From Leptospirillum sp. (GTDB lineage: Bacteria; Nitrospirota; Leptospirillia; Leptospirillales; Leptospirillaceae): 14,142 nucleotides of DNA. Every line of letters begins with the position of its first letter. The first letter of the stretch is position 1. Under the pieces are notes generated by a model. It did no database searches. It had not been told where the DNA came from and was given only the letters and a program-made list of their open reading frames with translations. The stretch spans positions 1 through 14,142 of the forward strand of contig DAHWKF010000045.1 in assembly GCA_027343785.1 (NCBI GenBank). The letters are read 5' to 3'. The position numbers and the translations under genes were made by a program. Positions 1 through 5,686 of this stretch are shown in pieces.

Positions 1-82
1 TGCATCCGGCGTGGCGGGAGAGGAGGCTCTCCTGTTCGGGCGTGGGACAGATCCGGAATTTGAAGGCGCGCAGTCTCTTCAT
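1..82 (-). CDS. tnpB: TnpB-type transposon protein, N-terminal 27 codons (cut by window edge)
   Basis: The minus strand from base 82 reads MKRLRAFKFRICPTPEQESL and continues to the window edge. This is the characteristic opening of IS200/IS605 and IS607 OrfB/TnpB proteins: a basic start, then KFRI-PTPEQE and a short helix before the family's G-C residues. TnpB proteins are RNA-guided nucleases carried by the transposon; the RuvC-like catalytic residues and zinc finger would lie outside this window, so activity cannot be judged. ATG at 80-82 is the natural start because the family motif begins within five residues of it. No strong ribosome binding site is visible. It could equally be an orphan or decayed copy. 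Confidence 0.75.
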   Translation of the reverse strand, partial: MKRLRAFKFRICPTPEQESLLSRHAGC

Positions 83-144
83 GGCCAGGACGTTACCCAA
101 TCTTATGGTTAGAAAACAACACTCAGACTGACTACGCCTTATAT

Positions 145-164
145 CTCCGGCCTGAACCCCGGAG
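145..164. repeat. Hairpin upstream of tnpB, possible transposon left-end structure
   Basis: CTCCGG at 145-150 pairs with CCGGAG at 159-164 around an 8-base loop, 63 bases upstream of the tnpB start. IS200/IS605 elements carry subterminal hairpins at their ends that the transposase recognises, and this one sits where the left end of a minus-strand element would be. No tnpA is visible in the window and the cleavage site cannot be fixed, so the assignment is inference. It could also be a weak terminator for the antitoxin gene that ends at 204 on the same strand. Confidence 0.3.
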
Positions 165-203
165 TTTTACGGCGCTTTTCGATAAAGGGAGGTCCGGCGT
201 GAA

Positions 204-512
204 TCAACCGGCCATCGCTTCCCGTAATAAGGTCGGGTGCTTTTCAGCGATCCGGAGGAGGGTCGCCGCGGCTCCCGAGGGTTTTCTGCGGCCCTGTTCC
301 CAGTCCTGGAGGGTCCGGACCGAAACGCCGAGGATTTCGGCGAACTCGCTCTGGGAGAGGCCGGAAGCCTTCCGGACCCGGGCGGCGGCCGGGAGCGTCA
401 CGGGAACCTTCTTTCCTTTTCCTTCCTGGATTTCACGGACGCCCTCCAGAATTTCCTGCCAGATGTCCCGACCCTTTTCCATCTCTTCGAGTTCCTTGTC
501 AGAATTAGCCAT
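204..512 (-). CDS. HigA-type helix-turn-helix antitoxin
   Basis: This 102-residue protein has a charged N-terminal segment and an XRE/Cro-type helix-turn-helix at about residues 45-80 (VRKASGLSQSEFAEILGVS followed by RTLQDWEQGRRKPSG). In this toxin-antitoxin type the antitoxin binds the neighbouring RelE/HigB-like toxin and represses their shared promoter. ATG at 510-512 is chosen because AAGGAGG lies nine bases upstream; an in-frame TTG six bases earlier would be too close to that site. The start overlaps the end of the toxin frame by 8 bases (ATGGCTAA), so the toxin comes first, as in higBA. The antitoxin is intact although its partner carries a frameshift. Confidence 0.8.
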   Translation of the reverse strand: MANSDKELEEMEKGRDIWQEILEGVREIQEGKGKKVPVTLPAAARVRKASGLSQSEFAEILGVSVRTLQDWEQGRRKPSGAAATLLRIAEKHPTLLREAMAG

Positions 513-811
513 TTTCAAACGCCTCCTTCAGTTGCCTGGCGATATGGTGAGGGAGGTTTCCGACTCTGGATTTGGCGTACAGGGTCAGCAACGCAACTTC
601 TCCCCTGGGAGGTCCGGAGAAAATAAATCACCCGGAATCCGCCCCGCTTTCCCGTTCCCGTCCGGATCCACCGGAGTTTCCGAAGACCGCCGGATCCGGG
701 GATCGCATCTCCCGACTCCGGATTCAACGCGAGGAAGATTTTCAGATCTTCGTATTCCTCCCCGGACAGGTCATCACGGGAAAAGAGGGAGGATTCAACG
801 ATCGTGAACAT
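505..811 (-). pseudogene. RelE/HigB-type toxin with a +1 frameshift
   Basis: From ATG 809-811 the product begins MFTIVES and includes NPESGD-IPGSGGLRKLRW and GTGKRGGFRVIYF, which are hallmarks of the COG4737 HigB/RelE-like mRNA interferases. After residues RTSQG the frame turns to non-family sequence and stops at 515-517. One base over, the minus strand reads EVALLTLYAKSRVGNLPHHI and so on, which is the expected family C-terminus, and it ends in a TAA at 505-507 that overlaps the antitoxin ATG in the usual way. The switch lies at about 599-605, where the minus strand reads GGGGAGA. One extra base therefore separates the two halves. This may be a real inactivating mutation, a programmed shift or a sequence error. 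No clear ribosome binding site precedes the ATG. Confidence 0.75.
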
Positions 812-917
812 TAGCCAATAATTCGGCAGTGCCGTATAAAAGTCAAAGTTAGGGTGAACCGGGAGGTAATCATGTTTCTCGATCGGGAATTTCACCCCAT
901 TGGAGAAGGGTTTGTTC

Positions 918-1163
918 TTGCCAGACAACATTCAGCTGGTCAGCCTTGCCTCCTCTTCGCCCAAGCTTGATCCGACAGAAATTTTCTGGCAAGAGCTTCG
1001 TGAGAAGTTCTGTTCAAACCGCGTATCCGATGTGTTTGACGCGGTCGTCGATCATGTCGAGTTCAAGTGAGGGCCGCAGGACTTTTCGGGACAGCGTGAT
1101 TGTGTTTTCCGGCTCTCTGGTTGGACATGGATTGTCAACAGCATTCTTTTGAATGTGTCATAG
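918..1163 (+). pseudogene. IS630-family transposase, C-terminal remnant
   Basis: The frame from 918 reads LPDNIQLVSLASSSPKLDPT, then EIFWQELREKFCSNRV. This matches the last part of IS630-type DDE transposases, where the third catalytic acid sits in a P-x-L-x-P-x-E-x-x-W motif, here with the E just after LDPT. The frame has an in-frame TGA at 1068-1070 and then continues in the same register to RLSGWTWIVNSILLN and a TAG at 1161-1163, which resembles the normal end of these proteins. The N-terminal helix-turn-helix and first two catalytic aspartates are absent. The remnant begins about 107 bases upstream of the toxin gene start, pointing away from it. It cannot encode an active transposase. Confidence 0.7.
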
Positions 1164-1445
1164 GACATAGAATAAGAATGCCAACCCGCTATGGCGGAAG
1201 CTGGGCAAGATCAGAAGAGGTCGCAAAGATTCGACCTGGTGTTTTCGGCAAAGTTCCGGCCAATTGCATCGACTGGACAGTACGCACCAAGCGATGAAAA
1301 AGATGCTCAAGAAAAAGATGAACTGCGATATCATGTTGGCTGCATTGCTTCGCTCCTTGTTCCATCTGGCGGAGACGGCGTTCTCAAAAAAGACCCGGAC
1401 CCTCTTTCTTCGGCAAATCCGGGTGGCTTCAAAACAGGAGACCAA
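1164..1445. other. Spacer between transposase remnants, no gene recognised
   Basis: No frame here shows a protein I recognise. An open plus-strand frame starts at 1191 and runs through this stretch into the second remnant, but its N-terminal part is low in recognisable motifs. A short palindrome, TGTC-ATAG-GACA at 1157-1168, lies at the end of the first remnant and might be part of an insertion-sequence end. I consider the stretch decayed mobile DNA. Confidence 0.35.
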
Positions 1446-1559
1446 GACCGTATCGTGAAAGGGATCGCCGAATGGAATGAGAATCCCGTCGTGTTTCGAT
1501 GGAGCCATTTCGATCTTGGGCTCAAAATGATTTGTAAATATTTTTTGGGTCATGACTAG
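1446..1559 (+). pseudogene. Possible second IS630-type transposase C-terminal fragment
   Basis: The final 37 codons of an open frame read DRIVKGIAEWNENPVVFRWS and then a basic, hydrophobic tail ending at TAG 1557-1559. The pattern I-x-x-W/H-N-E-x-P-x-x-F-x-W is the usual end of another IS630 transposase subtype. Upstream codons in this frame, from 1191, do not show the catalytic core. It points in the same direction as the remnant at 918-1163 and cannot be simply its continuation, because that one already has its own C-terminus. Its stop overlaps the stop of the convergent barrel gene. The assignment rests on one short motif. Confidence 0.4.
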
Positions 1560-2110
1560 AATATATTGACGCCCGCCCCGATCGAAACGAACTGGTAGGG
1601 CACAGGATATGTTCCCGCTCCGATTTCCCTCCACCGGACTTCGACAAAAAACTGCCTTCCCGACGAAAGGGGGCCGTTCAGTTGGGCCCCGGCATCGAAA
1701 TACGTATTGTCGATGCCGTTCAACATGGCCTGACCAAAATCTCCAAAGATGTCCAGGGAGGCTTCTGACCAGGCAAAGAGGTTGAGCAAAATCCCGCTGT
1801 AAAAAGGAATGATGTCTCCGGGAATGGCGCTTGACGCTGCCGTATTGGCCAGATAATCCGCTCCGGCCCGGATACCGAAATTCTTTGTAAACCAGTATTG
1901 GAGGTTCACACCGCCTCCCGCCAGCCACTTGCCGTCAGCACCCGGAACATTGATCGGATCCATCCCCTCACCTTCAATCCCCACACCAAACTGGTTGGCC
2001 CCTCCGGGCGTCGCTTCGGCGTCTTTTCCGGAAACGAACACGATGGTCCCAACAGCAATCGTGATTAACAGAAGATATTTGAATCGTGCGGATACCCATC
2101 CAGTCTTCAT
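1556..2110 (-). CDS. Small outer-membrane beta-barrel protein
   Basis: This 184-residue protein starts at ATG 2108-2110, preceded by GGGGGAG six bases upstream. It has a long signal peptide (basic start, hydrophobic stretch at about 11-27) with a likely cleavage after AEA near residue 33. The mature part has alternating strands such as GGGVNLQYWFTKNFGIRAGAD and FFVEVRWREIG, and ends in a strand with a C-terminal Phe (GAGVNIF), the signal used by the BAM machinery. These features fit an OmpW/OmpA-barrel-sized porin-like protein, but I do not recognise the precise family. It is transcribed divergently from the binding-protein gene at 2318, across a spacer with a Fur-like palindrome. It is probably monocistronic, because its 3' side is mobile-element debris. 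Confidence 0.7.
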   Translation of the reverse strand: MKTGWVSARFKYLLLITIAVGTIVFVSGKDAEATPGGANQFGVGIEGEGMDPINVPGADGKWLAGGGVNLQYWFTKNFGIRAGADYLANTAASSAIPGDIIPFYSGILLNLFAWSEASLDIFGDFGQAMLNGIDNTYFDAGAQLNGPLSSGRQFFVEVRWREIGAGTYPVPYQFVSIGAGVNIF

Positions 2111-2207
2111 CGCTTCTCCCCCGACATTTGAATCAATCTTTCCCTCACTCCGGGGTGCGCCAGGCTGCCACCAGACGGACACCCCTCTTATTTGAAAAAC
2201 TTTCCGG

Positions 2208-2223
2208 AATGATAAGAATCATT
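2208..2223. promoter_or_regulatory. Palindrome resembling a Fur box in the divergent spacer
   Basis: AATGAT at 2208-2213 is the reverse complement of ATCATT at 2218-2223, with AAGA between. Aligned to the 19-base Fur consensus the site matches at about 12 positions, counted by eye. It lies between the outer-membrane barrel gene and the binding-protein gene, about 95-110 bases from each start, and just downstream of a TTGAAA (2192-2197) that could be a -35 element for the plus-strand genes. Iron or manganese control of both transcripts would make sense, but regulator identity is inference. Confidence 0.35.
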
Positions 2224-2317
2224 GTCTTTATCGGCCAATCAAACCTGTTACGATAGGGCCAATTAATCGGGAAAAGGCTTCTTCCCAACTTATGGGCAAC
2301 CCTCAAGGAGATCGGCG

Positions 2318-3349
2318 ATGAAAGCAAAACGACTGGACAACCCCTTCCACCCCATATTTCTGACACCTCTTTTTTCTTCCGGAATCGGGAGGATGTCGGC
2401 GATGATGTTGCTGGTCTGCGGACTGCTTCTTTCACCCGGGAGCCCGCTGGAGACGGGATCGTTAGAGGCGCGGGCTGCCACTTCTCCCGTCGAGGCCCCC
2501 TGGAACCATACTCCTCCTGTGGGCTTTCCTTTTACCGTGTTTGGCGTGGACAATGTTCCGGACCTCCATGGGGATCCGATCCGCTCCCAGTTGACCCTCT
2601 TTGTGGCCGGAAACCAGTTCATGGTTTTTCCGGAGCTTCTCCGGGCCTTCCGCAAGGAACATCCGGAAATAAAACATATCTTCTATGAAACGCTTCCTCC
2701 GGGGATCCTGGCCAAGCAGATCCGTAAACAAGGGCTCACCATCGGAAACCTTCACCTGACACTCCGTCCAGATGTTTACGAGAGCGGTCTGAAAAGGATG
2801 ACCCAGGAGGAGAAAGCCGGACTTATCACGGGAAAACCCGTCGCGTTTGCGCAAAATGACCTGGCTATCATGGTTTCGAAAGGAAATCCGCTCAATATCC
2901 AAAACCTGCAGGATCTGGGTAAGCCCGGGATTCGTCTTTCCCTTCCCAACCCCCGCTGGGAGGGGATTGGAAAACAGATACGGGCCAGCCTCCTGAAAGC
3001 CGGAGGTCCCCGGTTGGTGAAAAAAATCTTCGAGACCAAGAAGAAAGACGGGACGACATTTCTGACCCATATCCACCACCGGCAGACAGCCTACCGGATC
3101 CTGCGAGGCCAATCGGATGCCGGTATCACCTGGATATCGGAGGTTCTGTTTCAGGAAAAAATCGGCCATCCGGTCACACTGGTCCGCATTCCGGACAGGC
3201 TCAATACGAAAGCGACTTACGTGGCGGGTATGCTCAAGGGCGCCCCTCACCCCGGTAACGCGCGCCTCTGGCTGAAATTCCTTTCCTCCTCCCGCGCGCG
3301 CGCCATCTACAGGCAATACGGATTCAGCGCACCTTCACCCAAGAGTTAA
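2318..3349 (+). CDS. Periplasmic substrate-binding protein, ModA-like type II fold
   Basis: This 343-residue protein resembles molybdate/tungstate/phosphate-type binding proteins. It has a first strand with LTLFVAGNQFMVFPELLRAF, a middle FAQNDLAIMVSKGNPLNI (the usual 'a-N-L-v-i-v-v-p-K-G-N-P' segment), then HHRQTAYRILRGQSDAGITW (the hinge region with DAGI), and a C-terminal YGF. ATG 2318 is preceded by AAGGAG seven bases upstream. The N-terminus is long, with a hydrophobic stretch at about 27-40 and a likely signal-peptidase site near ARA (about residue 53). An internal ATG at 2402 also has GGGAGG nine bases upstream and would give a shorter leader, but without basic residues. No ABC permease or ATPase is adjacent, so it is an orphan whose ligand is unknown. 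It heads a likely operon with the next two genes (14-base gap). Confidence 0.7.
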   Translation: MKAKRLDNPFHPIFLTPLFSSGIGRMSAMMLLVCGLLLSPGSPLETGSLEARAATSPVEAPWNHTPPVGFPFTVFGVDNVPDLHGDPIRSQLTLFVAGNQFMVFPELLRAFRKEHPEIKHIFYETLPPGILAKQIRKQGLTIGNLHLTLRPDVYESGLKRMTQEEKAGLITGKPVAFAQNDLAIMVSKGNPLNIQNLQDLGKPGIRLSLPNPRWEGIGKQIRASLLKAGGPRLVKKIFETKKKDGTTFLTHIHHRQTAYRILRGQSDAGITWISEVLFQEKIGHPVTLVRIPDRLNTKATYVAGMLKGAPHPGNARLWLKFLSSSRARAIYRQYGFSAPSPKS

Positions 3350-3363
3350 GCCAAGGAGACAAC

Positions 3364-4776
3364 ATGAAAAACACTCGCACCGGACTCCTGATCGCGACCG
3401 CCGGGATACTCTCCCTGGCGCTTCCCCTGGTTTCTCCCGTCCAGTCCCTGGCATCATCGGAGGAGGCCGTCCGTCCGCCTTTTCATGACACCCTGATGTA
3501 CCCGGTCACCTCGGGGAAGGGAAGCGTCCTGCCGGGCGCCACCCTCGTGCCGGATCAACCGATTTTTGATTTTCATGGCGTTCCCGGATGGATTCAGGGG
3601 AAAAAGTATACAAACGACATGGGCGTCACGATTCCCAAGTACGAAATCCTGGTCGTCAAGGGAAGTCGTGTAAACGGCGACTCTGTCACCATCCCGGCCG
3701 GAGGCGTCTACTTCGACGCCTCACCGGCCCGGGGGGAAATCCCGATGACAGGATCGGCAGATGACTTTCTGGGAAAAAAATATTATTTCGTGGATTACAG
3801 GGCCCATATCATCGTCAGGAAGAACGCCCCGGTTGACACAAAGCACTGGACAGCCGTCGGGAATCATCTCTACCGGCTTCTTTCTCCGCCGGTTCCGAAA
3901 GTGATCCCCAATCCCGTTCTGGCCTGGAGAACCTACGACGGCGTTTCGATCCGCCCCTGGGCCGTCACACAGCGGTGGCAGGATGCCAGACATCAATGGG
4001 CCGACCAGACGCCGATGACCTACCTTCAGGGTGTGATCGCAAAATCAGATAAAAAATCCCATTCCGTCCTCTACCGGACATTGACCGGAACAGCGATCTC
4101 AAAAGAATGGTGGGCTTCACGGAAGGACTTCTTCGGAGAAGTGTCCAAGGGCCAGAGCATCCGGACTCCAGACGGGATCGTGAAGATTGAGGATATCCGG
4201 TCAACCCCCAAAGGCCGCACCGTCTCTCTGACCGTTCGGCCGCGAAAAGGAATGGCCAGACGCTACAACCTGCAGGATTTCCGTTCTCCGTCGCTTCCGG
4301 AGTCCCAGACGATGCGGCGACGGATCATCGCCATCGACGGACCGAGCGCAGTCGTGCTCTGGCCCAAAGGATCCGTATCCGGACGGAAAGTGAAAATCTG
4401 GATTTACGGAGATGTGCGGGAATGGAAAACAAACGCGTCCTTTGGCGGACTCAAGGGATGGAACTACTTTCCCATCGCCTGCCCCATCGCACACCACATC
4501 GGAGGAATGATCTACAATAGCCACTCCCTGAGCCTCCGTCCCGGAGAAAGTCTCCCCCTTCCCGGACGCTATGGGTGGCTCAAACTTGTTTCGATCCAGG
4601 GTCAAAAAGTACAATTTGAAGTGGGATCACATCATCAATGGACTCCCCTGATGACAAAGTCTGGAAACCTAGATTCGGTTTTCGGTGAAGGACGGGCAGT
4701 CCACGGAATTCTCGGGACGATCGATTCAACCCGCCTGGATCTGGACCGGTCTGTCACCACCCTTCAGAATCGATAA
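3364..4776 (+). CDS. Secreted protein of unknown family, 470 residues
   Basis: I do not recognise this family. ATG 3364 has AAGGAG five bases upstream. The N-terminus is a clear Sec signal peptide (KNTR, a hydrophobic stretch at about 7-28, likely cleavage after SLA at residue 30), so the mature protein is periplasmic or extracellular. The rest is rich in beta-type sequence, aromatic residues and charge, with no transmembrane segment or CxxCH haem site. There is only one cysteine, C373, in a short His cluster: C373, H377, H378, H387. A repeated theme of 'clamp' segments (ILVVKGSRVNGDSVTIPAGG near 95-114; FGEVSKGQSIRTPDGIVKIE near 257-276) suggests small beta domains. It lies 14 bases after the binding protein and 61 bases before the rhodanese gene, so the three are probably co-transcribed. 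Confidence 0.75.
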   Translation: MKNTRTGLLIATAGILSLALPLVSPVQSLASSEEAVRPPFHDTLMYPVTSGKGSVLPGATLVPDQPIFDFHGVPGWIQGKKYTNDMGVTIPKYEILVVKGSRVNGDSVTIPAGGVYFDASPARGEIPMTGSADDFLGKKYYFVDYRAHIIVRKNAPVDTKHWTAVGNHLYRLLSPPVPKVIPNPVLAWRTYDGVSIRPWAVTQRWQDARHQWADQTPMTYLQGVIAKSDKKSHSVLYRTLTGTAISKEWWASRKDFFGEVSKGQSIRTPDGIVKIEDIRSTPKGRTVSLTVRPRKGMARRYNLQDFRSPSLPESQTMRRRIIAIDGPSAVVLWPKGSVSGRKVKIWIYGDVREWKTNASFGGLKGWNYFPIACPIAHHIGGMIYNSHSLSLRPGESLPLPGRYGWLKLVSIQGQKVQFEVGSHHQWTPLMTKSGNLDSVFGEGRAVHGILGTIDSTRLDLDRSVTTLQNR

Positions 4777-4837
4777 TGTTTCGGGGCATATATCAACAAA
4801 CCCCGGAACCAGGTACCATTTCCGAAAGGAGTCCGGC

Positions 4838-5179
4838 ATGTTTGGCTGGTTCGGCGGAGGAGATATCGAGATCCTCCCTCATGAACTGAAAGAAAAAATA
4901 GAAAATGGCGAGGATATTGTCATTCTGGACGTGCGGGAAAACTGGGAGCACGACCGCGTCCGGATACCCGGAGCCAAACATATTCCTTTGGCCCAGCTTC
5001 CCCAGGCCCTCTCACAAATCGACCGGAACAAGGATATCGTGGTTTACTGCCACCACGGCGTCAGAAGCATGCAGGCCTGTCAGTTCATGAAAAAGAACGG
5101 ATTTGAAAAAATCAGGAATCTCAGGGGCGGAATAGACGCTTACGCAAGGACCGTCGACAAGACAATGCAGACTTACTAA
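4838..5179 (+). CDS. Single-domain rhodanese (sulfurtransferase)
   Basis: This 113-residue protein is one rhodanese domain with a short Gly/Trp-rich start (MFGWFGGGDIEI). Visible motifs are ILDVRENWEHDRVRIPGAKH (the CH2A-type region) and the active-site loop VVYCHHGVRS with the sulfur-accepting Cys at residue 71, then a GGIDAY end typical of GlpE-size proteins. The family carries persulfide sulfur from donors such as thiosulfate to thiol or cyanide acceptors. ATG 4838 is used because AAAGGA lies seven bases upstream and the domain begins within ten residues; the frame stays open further upstream but that part overlaps the previous gene. It has no signal peptide, so it is cytoplasmic, unlike its two secreted neighbours. 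Its operon partners give no clear sulfur pathway. Confidence 0.85.
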   Translation: MFGWFGGGDIEILPHELKEKIENGEDIVILDVRENWEHDRVRIPGAKHIPLAQLPQALSQIDRNKDIVVYCHHGVRSMQACQFMKKNGFEKIRNLRGGIDAYARTVDKTMQTY

Positions 5180-5222
5180 AAGGTTGCCGCAGGGCCCCTG
5201 TGCGGGGGCTCTTCTGCGGCAA
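5178..5222. terminator. Strong hairpin between convergent genes; T-tract on the minus side
   Basis: TTGCCGCAG at 5184-5192 pairs exactly with CTGCGGCAA at 5214-5222, and inside it GCCCC (5194-5198) pairs with GGGGC (5205-5209). Read on the minus strand the stem is followed by CC and TTTT (complement of 5178-5181), so it fits an intrinsic terminator for the hypothetical gene ending at 5232. On the plus strand it directly follows the rhodanese stop, so it may also end that operon, though without a T-run. Confidence 0.75.
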
Positions 5223-5231
5223 TAGCGGATG

Positions 5232-5537
5232 CTATTTGGCTTTTCCCGAAGGATTGTCGAGGGCCGGAGGCCGATGAACGGCATCCTTGACCATGGATGG
5301 CATTTTCTCGATTCCCGCCATGGATTCCAGCGCGCGAATCCACTTTTCGCGGGGAACCTTCGACAGATTTTCTTCCCTGACTCTCATCCGTCCGTTGCCA
5401 GGCGGCACGATCACGTCATACTCGTTGGCTTTCCAGTACCCTCTCGTCCGGCTTTCGACAAGTCCCAGCTCGTTGGTGACCAGAATCAGAACGGTTTCGC
5501 CCGGCTGAAACCGGAAAGCAATCGGCCTGTGTTCCAT
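5232..5537 (-). CDS. Small hypothetical protein, possible SH3-like fold
   Basis: This 101-residue protein starts at ATG 5535-5537, with AGGAG nine bases upstream; the open frame extends 18 codons further but without a suitable start context. The N-terminal half (FQPGETVLILVTNELGLVES, then RGYWKANEYDVIVPPGN) has the short strands and turns of an SH3-like or KOW-like barrel. The C-terminal half is basic, with a tail rich in Pro, Lys and Ala. There are no cysteines, no signal peptide and no membrane segment. I cannot name the family. It is transcribed divergently from trmI and ends at the strong hairpin near 5200, so it is probably its own transcription unit. Confidence 0.6.
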   Translation of the reverse strand: MEHRPIAFRFQPGETVLILVTNELGLVESRTRGYWKANEYDVIVPPGNGRMRVREENLSKVPREKWIRALESMAGIEKMPSMVKDAVHRPPALDNPSGKAK

Positions 5538-5586
5538 TTTGGTTGTCTCCTGAAACAGTCCAGTCTGTTGTTTTGATCGAAGGCGG

Positions 5587-5616
5587 ATCATACCACAGGC
5601 GGTCCTTGAACTCCAA
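5587..5616 (-). promoter_or_regulatory. Candidate sigma70 promoter for the hypothetical gene at 5232-5537
   Basis: On the minus strand, TTGGAG (5616-5611) and TATGAT (5592-5587) are separated by 18 bases. The -10 matches the consensus at five of six positions. Transcription would begin near 5580, leaving a leader of about 43 bases that contains the AGGAG ribosome site. Confidence 0.45.
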
Positions 5617-5651
5617 AATCGGGCAAGGCTCTCAACGTGCCCCCTCTTGCC

Positions 5652-5680
5652 TTGAGTCCCGGAGGCGACCGCCGTATAAT
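5652..5680 (+). promoter_or_regulatory. Sigma70 promoter of trmI, placed for a leaderless transcript
   Basis: TTGAGT (5652-5657) and a perfect TATAAT (5675-5680) are separated by exactly 17 bases. The usual start point, six bases after the -10, is 5687, which is the A of the trmI ATG. No Shine-Dalgarno sequence lies at normal distance from that ATG (GGAGG is 21 bases away, within the promoter spacer). Sequence and spacing are direct observations; the start point is inferred from them. Confidence 0.6.
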
Positions 5681-5686
5681 CCTCCC

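Noticed and set aside
199..807. Long plus-strand open frame opposite the toxin-antitoxin genes
   Set aside because: Arg/Ser/Pro-rich composition with no motifs. It lies entirely antisense to genes with clear families, a usual by-product of GC-rich coding sequence.
1158..1928. Minus-strand 256-codon open frame overlapping the outer-membrane barrel gene in another frame
   Set aside because: It starts inside the barrel gene out of frame and has no recognisable domain; the barrel frame has signal peptide, strands and C-terminal Phe. Only the tail beyond 1556 is free of the barrel gene, and it shows nothing.
2462..3316. Minus-strand 284-codon open frame opposite the binding protein
   Set aside because: It is antisense to a gene with signal peptide, ribosome site and family motifs, and shows no motif of its own.
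4782..4805. CGGGG/CCCCG inverted repeat between the 470-residue protein and the rhodanese gene
   Set aside because: A 5-base stem with a 14-base loop and no T-run; too weak to call an attenuator or terminator, and similar short repeats are common in this GC-rich DNA.
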